Source: Sulfurospirillum arcachonense
GTDB taxonomy: Bacteria > Campylobacterota > Campylobacteria > Campylobacterales > Sulfurospirillaceae
Direction of reading: 5' to 3'
DNA: 5,071 bases
NCBI GenBank assembly: GCA_015662785.1
Contig: DQTM01000199.1
Coordinates: 1 to 5,071, forward strand
Both the position numbers and the translations under genes were made by a program. Shown here in pieces: positions 1 through 5,071 of this stretch (the first letter of the stretch is position 1; each line of letters opens with the position of its first letter). The notes beneath the pieces were generated by a model that was not told where the DNA came from, made no database searches, and saw only the letters and a list, made by a program, of their open reading frames with translations.

Positions 1-123
1 AAAATCAGGAGAAAATAAAAAACGAGATGAATATATAAATCTTTATATAGATTTTCTAATAGTCCAAAACTGGATTATCTGCAATGTTAGATAAAAAAGT
101 AAGCCACGAAGATAATAAGATTT
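1..123. other. Gene-poor left edge, probable degraded coding remnant
   Basis: No intact gene can be supported here. One forward frame is open from the window edge to a TAG/TAA region at 92-94 and could be the last 30 codons of an upstream gene; I do not recognise its product. A second frame is open from 31 to a stop at 88-90. A third is open from 63 to a TAA at 132-134 and ends with the peptide MLDKKVSHEDNKIFEQ. The frame of the next gene carries stops at 88-90 and 100-102, so the next gene cannot be extended leftwards through this region. An 8-bp inverted repeat with a 2-bp centre lies at 32-49, but it is pure A/T. I see no convincing sigma-70 promoter, terminator or ribosome binding site. 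Together with the missing 5' part of the following gene, this looks like a scar of deletion or insertion; that is inference. Confidence 0.4.
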
Positions 124-1083
124 TTGAGCAATAATGAGTTTAGATCAAAAGATTTTGAAAAAGAGTTGAAAAAAATAATATATCATATGGACTATCCTGA
201 AGCTGGTCCTGGAGTTTTTTCTCAATATATGGTTTCTAAGTTAGCAAAAACTAAAGTAAAAGTTGTGCTTAGTGGGCAGGGTGGAGATGAGATATTTGGT
301 GGCTATATAAGATATGTGGTAGCCTATCTTGAGCAGACACTTAAAGGTGCTATTTTTGAGATGCAGGAAGAAGGAAAACATGTTGTAACATTGCAGTCAA
401 TCATTCCAAATCTTCCCCAACTAAAGCAGTATATCCCAATGCTAAAAGAGCAATTCAAAGAAGGTCTTTTTGATCCAATGGATGAAAGATATTATCGTAT
501 AATAAATCGTTCTCATAAACTAAATGAGATTTATAATAAAGATTTTCTTAAATGTAGAAATGAACAGCAGTTACTTGAAAAGTTTAAACAAGTTTTTAAT
601 CATCCTGAAACAAAATCATACTTCAATAAAATGACATATTTTGATCTAAAAACATTTTTACCTGCACTACTACATGTTGAGGATCGTATGAGTATGGCGG
701 TTTCACTTGAATCACGTGTTCCATTATTGGATCGTAGAATTGTTGAGCTTGCTGCTACAATACCTCCATCTATGAAATTTGCAGGTGGAAAAACTAAAGC
801 AATGCTTATAAAAGCAGTAAAAAATATTTTACCAAAAGAGATAGTTGAAAGAAAAGATAAAATGGGATTTCCAACACCTATAAATGAGTGGATGGCTAAT
901 GATTTAAAAGAATTTGTATTAGATATTTTAACTTCACAAAGAGCTAAAGATAGAGGTTTATTAAACACAAGTGCTATAGAGAAACAGATAAACGAAAGTG
1001 GTAAATTTAGTAGAGATTTATGGGGCGCATTAAATCTTGAAATGTGGTTTAGAATATATATAGACGAGTGTGAGAGCGTATGA
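124..1083 (+). CDS. Asparagine-synthase-like amidotransferase, N-terminally truncated (synthetase domain only), possible pseudogene
   Basis: Full-length members of this family (about 600-640 residues) have an N-terminal glutamine amidotransferase domain with Cys2 and a C-terminal domain that activates a carboxylate with ATP and amidates it. In surface-glycan clusters such enzymes are proposed to make uronamides. Only 319 residues remain here. Visible family motifs are HMDYPEAGPGVFSQYMVSKL (21-40), LSGQGGDEIFGGY (49-61), DRMSMAVSLESRVPLLD (187-203), RKDKMGFPTP (243-252) and LWGALNLEMWFR (299-310), so the rest of the synthetase domain is intact to its normal end. Missing are the Cys2 glutaminase domain and the PP-loop (SGGxDSS) that binds ATP, so asparagine-synthase-type activity is not expected. 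The TTG start at 124 is a default: an in-frame TAA lies at 100-102, no Shine-Dalgarno sequence precedes it, and the next ATG is at 187. The end overlaps the next gene by 4 bp (ATGA). The reading frame is undamaged, so truncation is recent or the fragment is tolerated. Confidence 0.85.
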   Translation: MSNNEFRSKDFEKELKKIIYHMDYPEAGPGVFSQYMVSKLAKTKVKVVLSGQGGDEIFGGYIRYVVAYLEQTLKGAIFEMQEEGKHVVTLQSIIPNLPQLKQYIPMLKEQFKEGLFDPMDERYYRIINRSHKLNEIYNKDFLKCRNEQQLLEKFKQVFNHPETKSYFNKMTYFDLKTFLPALLHVEDRMSMAVSLESRVPLLDRRIVELAATIPPSMKFAGGKTKAMLIKAVKNILPKEIVERKDKMGFPTPINEWMANDLKEFVLDILTSQRAKDRGLLNTSAIEKQINESGKFSRDLWGALNLEMWFRIYIDECESV

Positions 1084-2420
1084 AACTTTACATTTATACC
1101 GATTTAAAGGATATATCTTGGTTAAAATATATTGTAGAAGAATTTAGATTTATTCAGAAAGCAAATTTTGAAATAGACATTATAAATGAAAAAATAGACA
1201 CAGAAAATATAATTTTTTATGTAGCAGAAAAGCAAGAAAAGACTTCGATTTTTAATTCAAATGAAATTCAACCAAATGGAAGAATTGAGTATTTAAAAGA
1301 CAATTTATACATCTTAAAAGGTAGTAAAAAACCGGGCTTTACCATAGAATATGATCTTTTTTGGAATGCATTTGTTTTTTTAAGCAGATATGAAGAGTAT
1401 TTAAGTCAGATTAATAGTAAAAAGATCTATAGTTACAGTTTCAAACATCCAAGAATCGATAAAAAAAGTTTTGAAATTCCCATTGTAAATATACTTTTCA
1501 ATGAGCTTGAAAAGCTAATAAAAAGATATTTTCCAACTTTACAGTTTGGAGATAAAGAAAATATTAAAATAGATTTTTCTCATGATGTTGATTATATAAA
1601 TAAAACTATTCAACTACGACTTAAACAAACTGCTTTTAATATTTTTAATACTTTAAAATCTATTCATAAACCAAAACTATTTTTAGAAAATTTAGGTAGA
1701 ACTTGTAGGTTTGCATTATCTAATCCATCATATTGGTGTTTTAATTTTTGGCAAAGTTTAGAAAAAAAGTACAATGTTCGTTCAACTTTTTATGTATATG
1801 TAAAATCTGGTAAAAAAAACATCAGATCTTGGCTTATAGATCCATCTTATGATATTAAGACAAACAAAAAGATACAAAAAGTTTTAAAAGAGCTAAACAA
1901 TACTGGATTTAAAATTGGTTTACACGGTAGTTTTAACAGTGCAGTATCTTTTGAACAATTAAAAGACGAGAAAGAGATTTTAGAAGATGTTTTAGGTATA
2001 AAAGTAGAAAAAATAAGACAGCACTGGCTTAACTATGATGAAGAGATAACTCCATATATTCATGAGAAACTTTTTAAGTATGATTCTACAATTGGGTGGA
2101 ATGATAGAATTGGGTTTAGAGCGGGAGTTGCAAGTGCTTATAGACCTTATGATCAAGTTAATAAAAAGCCATTTGATTATATAATAATCCCACAAGTAGT
2201 GATGGATTCTAATCTATATGACTATGCTAACAACAAAAACACTAAAATTTTTGATGATGTTATAAAACTACTTAAAAATGCCAACGATTTAGCAAAAGTT
2301 CCTTTTATTTCAGTATCTTGGCATCAAAGGGGTTGTAGTAATGATTATAGATGGCATATAGATTACGAGAAAATATTACACTATTATAATATAATGAAAA
2401 GTAAGGAAATCATTCAATGA
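1080..2420 (+). CDS. Polysaccharide-deacetylase-family protein with DUF7033-like N-terminal domain
   Basis: This 446-residue protein resembles the NodB/CE4-like deacetylases that carry an extra N-terminal domain and occur in O-antigen and capsule clusters. The N-terminal part ends with the characteristic LSRYEEYL (101-108). The deacetylase-like part starts near 160 with KIDFSHDVDY (163-172), where D169 and D171 correspond to the usual base/metal aspartates. Further motifs are KIGLHGSFNS (278-287), RQHW (313-316), DSTIGWNDRIGFRAG (335-349) and SVSWHQRG (411-418), with H415 as the likely late catalytic histidine. In classical CE4 enzymes the metal site has HxxxH; here H282 is followed by N286 in that position, as I recall for this subfamily. 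No signal peptide or membrane segment is seen, so it probably acts in the cytoplasm on a precursor, unlike exported peptidoglycan deacetylases. ATG start overlaps the previous stop; its upstream Shine-Dalgarno sequence is weak, implying coupled translation. N-deacetylation of a sugar is likely but unproven. Confidence 0.85.
   Translation: MKLYIYTDLKDISWLKYIVEEFRFIQKANFEIDIINEKIDTENIIFYVAEKQEKTSIFNSNEIQPNGRIEYLKDNLYILKGSKKPGFTIEYDLFWNAFVFLSRYEEYLSQINSKKIYSYSFKHPRIDKKSFEIPIVNILFNELEKLIKRYFPTLQFGDKENIKIDFSHDVDYINKTIQLRLKQTAFNIFNTLKSIHKPKLFLENLGRTCRFALSNPSYWCFNFWQSLEKKYNVRSTFYVYVKSGKKNIRSWLIDPSYDIKTNKKIQKVLKELNNTGFKIGLHGSFNSAVSFEQLKDEKEILEDVLGIKVEKIRQHWLNYDEEITPYIHEKLFKYDSTIGWNDRIGFRAGVASAYRPYDQVNKKPFDYIIIPQVVMDSNLYDYANNKNTKIFDDVIKLLKNANDLAKVPFISVSWHQRGCSNDYRWHIDYEKILHYYNIMKSKEIIQ
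2403..2407 (+). promoter_or_regulatory. Ribosome binding site (AAGGA) for the toroid protein
   Basis: AAGGA lies nine bases before the ATG at 2417, inside the last codons of the deacetylase gene. It supports this start, which overlaps the upstream stop as ATGA. Confidence 0.65.
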
Positions 2421-3967
2421 ATATATACAAAAAAATCCTAAAACAAAACATTCCAAAGCTATTAAATCTTTATAATTTAGATAAGTTTTCATCAACTTAT
2501 GGAGTTGGAGATAGAGAGTATTGGGGATGGAAAACAAAAGATTTTGCAAATGCTACTATGCAAGGAGGAGTGCATAGTTTAGCGATTGCAATTAAGTTAG
2601 ATTTATTTGAAAAGAAAGAAAAAGTTAAAATTTTAGAACTAATTGAAGTTATTATAAGTGCTACAAAAAACATTATATATCCAAATGGGTCAGTAGAGGA
2701 GGCTTATCCACAAGAAAACTCTTTTTGTGTAACTGCTTTAGTTGCATTTGATCTGTTGTCTGCTTTGTATTATTTGCAAGATGAGATTGAAATAGAGAAA
2801 TATTTTGGGGTTATAAAGCCTCTTATTAATTTTATTACCAAAAATGATGAAGAGCATGCTATTATTTCCAATCATTTGGCAACTGGTGTTGCAGCGATTA
2901 CATTATGGAATCATTTAACAGGAGATTCAAATCTAAGATATAAAGAGCTTTTAGAGATTATTTACAAGCACCAATCAAGTGAGGGGTGGTACAGGGAGTA
3001 TGAAGGAGCTGATCCAGGTTATCAAACATTATGTACTTACTATCTTTTTTGTAATTTTTTGCTCACAAAAGATGAAGTGCTTTTGGATAGCTTGAAAAGA
3101 TCTGCAAAATTTTTAAAACATTTTATTCATCCAGATGGTACAATAGGTGGACTTTATGGTTCGAGAAATACAGAAGTTTTTTATCCTGCAGGAATTGTAG
3201 GATTGTCAAATGAAATAGAAGATTTTGCTTTAATTGCAAAGTGGCTTGAGCCAAAAGATCAGCAAATCTTACCGCAAATGATTGATATAGGGAATTTCAT
3301 ACCTCTTTTAAACTCTTATGCAGTTGCTGCAATGTACTATGAAAAAAATAAAAGCTACATAGACAGTTGTGATTTACATCTATTTTGGACAGAATCTAAA
3401 AGTATAGATTTTAGCAAATCTGGTATATTTCTTTACTCAAATAAAAACTATTTTTCAATCATAAACTACAAAAAGGGTGGCACAATAAAAGCATTTGACT
3501 TATCTTCAAAAGAGGTTTTTGAAGATGGCGGAGTATTTGGAAAGTTAGACAATAATAAAAAATTTACTACTCAAATGTTTGATGAGAATATAGACTTTAA
3601 AAACCATACCATTATTTCAAATTTTTATCTTGTAAATGAAGATTATCCAACTTCATTTAAATTTATAATTTTAAGACTTTTGAGTTTAACTATATTTAAG
3701 TCACTATATTTGAGTAATCTATTTAAAAAAATAGTAGTTAAAAAGCTTATGACTGGAAAAGTTCAAATTGATGGACAAATAGTTAGAAAGTTTATATTTG
3801 GAGATACAAAAATAATAGTTGAAGAAAAAATTATAAAACCCAATGCTACTAAATGGATAGGACATATTGGAAAAAGTAGAGCTATTCATATGGCAAGTAG
3901 CGGTTACTTTAATAAGCAGTTCTTTTATCAAAATCATAATTTAGTAGAGTTCAAGGAGGTTCATTGA
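2417..3967 (+). CDS. Predicted alpha/alpha-toroid carbohydrate-active protein (heparinase/alginate-lyase-like), function unknown
   Basis: I do not recognise a named gene. Residues 1 to about 320 look like paired helices of an (alpha/alpha) toroid, with aromatic and polar motifs between helices: DREYWGWKTKDF (32-43), YPQENSF (97-103), SNHLATGVAA (151-160), GWYREYEGADPGYQT (190-204) and HPDGTIGGLYGSRNTE (238-253). The N152-H153 pair near the middle recalls the Asn-His motif of toroid polysaccharide lyases (heparinase II/III, alginate lyases), and Y192, Y201 and H238 are further catalytic-type residues. From about 330 the sequence becomes beta-rich (for example SGIFLYSNKNYFSIINY, 335-351), consistent with the beta-sandwich that follows the toroid in those families. 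Residues 413-444 are hydrophobic and basic (FKFIILRLLSLTIFKSLYL) and could be an interface helix. There is no signal peptide, so a secreted degradative lyase is unlikely. It sits between a deacetylase and an aminotransferase with 4-bp overlaps on both sides, so a role in glycan synthesis or tailoring (lyase, epimerase or scaffold) is inferred. Confidence 0.8.
   Translation: MNIYKKILKQNIPKLLNLYNLDKFSSTYGVGDREYWGWKTKDFANATMQGGVHSLAIAIKLDLFEKKEKVKILELIEVIISATKNIIYPNGSVEEAYPQENSFCVTALVAFDLLSALYYLQDEIEIEKYFGVIKPLINFITKNDEEHAIISNHLATGVAAITLWNHLTGDSNLRYKELLEIIYKHQSSEGWYREYEGADPGYQTLCTYYLFCNFLLTKDEVLLDSLKRSAKFLKHFIHPDGTIGGLYGSRNTEVFYPAGIVGLSNEIEDFALIAKWLEPKDQQILPQMIDIGNFIPLLNSYAVAAMYYEKNKSYIDSCDLHLFWTESKSIDFSKSGIFLYSNKNYFSIINYKKGGTIKAFDLSSKEVFEDGGVFGKLDNNKKFTTQMFDENIDFKNHTIISNFYLVNEDYPTSFKFIILRLLSLTIFKSLYLSNLFKKIVVKKLMTGKVQIDGQIVRKFIFGDTKIIVEEKIIKPNATKWIGHIGKSRAIHMASSGYFNKQFFYQNHNLVEFKEVH
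3953..3959 (+). promoter_or_regulatory. Strong ribosome binding site (AAGGAGG) fixing a TTG start
   Basis: A near-perfect anti-16S complement, AAGGAGG, ends four bases before the TTG at 3964. It lies in the last codons of the toroid gene. It decides the start of the aminotransferase, which would otherwise have no in-frame ATG until residue 46, inside the conserved fold. Confidence 0.85.
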
Positions 3968-5071
3968 AATTAGTTCCAAGATTAAAACCATACTACTCTT
4001 TGAGTGATTGGATAGCAGTATTGAACATTTTTAAAAAAGAGCCTATAGAAATATTTGAGAGAGAGTTTGCTAAAAAGTTTGAAAATCGTTATGGAGTAAT
4101 GTTTGCTCATGGTAGAACAGGAATATATGCATTATTAAAAATTTGGGAGTTAGAAAATGCAGAAGTTATATGTCCTGCTTACACTTGTGTTGTAGTTCCT
4201 AATGCCATAGTTTTAAGTGGTAATATTCCATTATTTGTGGATTGTGGCAAAAATAGTTGGAATATGGATTTAAATTTATTAGAAAAGTCTATTACAAAAA
4301 ATACAAGATGTATAATTGCAACTCATATTTTTGGTTATCCTATGGATGTTGAAAAGCTTCAAGAGATTGTAAAAAATGCAGAAGTTAAGTATGGGCATAA
4401 AATCTATGTTATTCAAGATGTTGCACATAGTTTTGGTGCAAAATGGAATGGTAAATTAGTAACGACCTATGGTGATGCTTCGGTTTTTGGTATGAATATA
4501 AGCAAAATAATGAACTCTATTTTTGGAGGAATGGTTATAACTGACAATAATGAAACTTATGAAAAATTAAAAGAGTGGAGAGAAAAAAATAGTAAAAAGA
4601 AAGGTTTTTCAAAAGAGTTAAAAAGGTTTGCTTATTTTGTAGCTGTAAATATAGCATTCAATAGTTATGTGTATGGCTTTGTAAATTGGCTTGAAAGAAA
4701 AGGTTTTTTAGATAGGTTTGTAAAATATTATGAAGAAGATAAGATCTTTTTTCCAAAAGATTGGGATGAATATCCTGCTAAAATTGAAGCACGAGTAGGG
4801 TTAAATCAACTCAAAAAATATGATTACATCATAAAGACTAAAATAGAAAATGCAAAAAAATGGATGGAGATCTTAAAAAATAATAATATAAGATTTTTAG
4901 GCGATATTGATGGATCGACATATAGTCATTGCACAGGTTTAGTAGAAAATAGAGATGAATGGATTGAAAAGTATATAAAAAAAGGCATTCAGCTTGGAAT
5001 TTTGATAGAATACTCGATTCCTTATATGAAAGCGTATCAAAAGTATAAAAAAGGAGAATATCCAGTGAGTT
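3964..5071 (+). CDS. DegT/DnrJ/EryC1/StrS-type PLP-dependent sugar aminotransferase (3' end outside window)
   Basis: Enzymes of this family transfer an amino group, usually from glutamate, to a keto-sugar nucleotide in the cytoplasm, giving amino sugars for O-antigen, capsule or glycoprotein glycans. The reading frame starts at TTG 3964, overlaps the preceding stop as TTGA, and stays open for 369 codons to the window edge. Fold-type-I landmarks are clear: FEREFAKKFENRYGVMFAHG (31-50), the cofactor-phosphate loop GRTGIYALL (50-58), PAYTCVVVPNAIVLSG (71-86), THIFGYPMD (120-128), the pyridine-binding aspartate in VIQDVAHSFGA (149-159, D152), and GDASVFGMNISK (170-181) with K181 as the expected Schiff-base lysine. 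The stretch after the lysine (IMNSIFGGMVIT) is less canonical than the usual GEGG form. A basic, hydrophobic segment at about 213-270 lengthens the protein before ARVGLNQLKKYD. The final YKKGEYPVS matches the region a few dozen residues before the usual C-terminus. The exact sugar substrate cannot be read from the sequence. Confidence 0.88.
   Translation, partial: MKLVPRLKPYYSLSDWIAVLNIFKKEPIEIFEREFAKKFENRYGVMFAHGRTGIYALLKIWELENAEVICPAYTCVVVPNAIVLSGNIPLFVDCGKNSWNMDLNLLEKSITKNTRCIIATHIFGYPMDVEKLQEIVKNAEVKYGHKIYVIQDVAHSFGAKWNGKLVTTYGDASVFGMNISKIMNSIFGGMVITDNNETYEKLKEWREKNSKKKGFSKELKRFAYFVAVNIAFNSYVYGFVNWLERKGFLDRFVKYYEEDKIFFPKDWDEYPAKIEARVGLNQLKKYDYIIKTKIENAKKWMEILKNNNIRFLGDIDGSTYSHCTGLVENRDEWIEKYIKKGIQLGILIEYSIPYMKAYQKYKKGEYPVS

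Noticed and set aside
32..49. 8-bp inverted repeat TATATAAA / TTTATATA with a 2-bp centre
   Set aside because: It is pure A/T, the loop is too short for a stable hairpin, there is no following T-tract, and such palindromes are common by chance in this composition.
600..968. Antisense open frame of 122 codons
   Set aside because: It lies entirely inside the strongly conserved synthetase domain on the opposite strand; its translation resembles no family and is a shadow of the real gene.
1812..1819. Run of eight A residues as a possible phase-variable tract (also seven A at 4854-4860)
   Set aside because: Runs of this length are expected in A/T-rich coding sequence; there are no poly-G/C tracts of the type that commonly drives switching in Campylobacterota.
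1992..2195. Antisense open frame of 67 codons
   Set aside because: It is opposite conserved deacetylase motifs, with biased Ile/Tyr-rich composition expected from the complement of A/T-rich coding DNA.
3653..3748. Hydrophobic stretch in the toroid protein as a transmembrane helix
   Set aside because: It is interrupted by Arg, Lys, Ser and Asn residues and lies amid beta-rich sequence; a buried or amphipathic helix is more likely than a membrane span.
3719..3937. Antisense open frame of 72 codons
   Set aside because: It is opposite the toroid gene, dominated by Phe/Tyr/Asn/Ser from A/T bias, with no ribosome binding site.

Overview
The window is a piece of a surface-polysaccharide (O-antigen or capsule type) gene cluster from a low-GC bacterium. 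Very A/T-rich coding sequence, heavy use of AGA and AAA codons, TTG starts and dense gene packing would fit a member of the Campylobacterota (Sulfurimonas/Arcobacter-like). That assignment is by composition and style only and is tentative. No rRNA, tRNA, CRISPR array or complete mobile element is visible.

Layout, all on the + strand: (i) 1-123, a short gene-poor stretch with stops in all three forward frames, probably gene debris; (ii) 124-1083, an asparagine-synthase-like amidotransferase reduced to its C-terminal synthetase domain, lacking both the glutaminase domain and the ATP-binding PP-loop; (iii) 1080-2420, a polysaccharide-deacetylase-fold protein of the divergent type with an extra N-terminal domain; (iv) 2417-3967, a 516-residue protein that looks like an alpha/alpha-toroid carbohydrate-active protein (heparinase/alginate-lyase-like) of unknown specificity; (v) 3964 to the right edge, a nearly complete DegT/DnrJ/EryC1/StrS-type PLP sugar aminotransferase that starts at TTG behind a strong Shine-Dalgarno sequence.

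The four genes overlap by four bases at each junction (ATGA, ATGA, TTGA). They are therefore almost certainly one transcript with coupled translation. A glycan function is the common theme: an aminotransferase to make amino sugars, an amidotransferase that in related clusters is thought to convert uronic acids to uronamides, a deacetylase-like enzyme, and a lyase- or epimerase-like toroid. The exact glycan cannot be deduced.

The points most worth attention are the decapitated amidotransferase at the head of an otherwise intact operon, the uncharacterised toroid protein, and the altered metal-site motif of the deacetylase homologue. I see no clearly new biological system. The best candidate for novelty is the coupled deacetylase / toroid / aminotransferase module.
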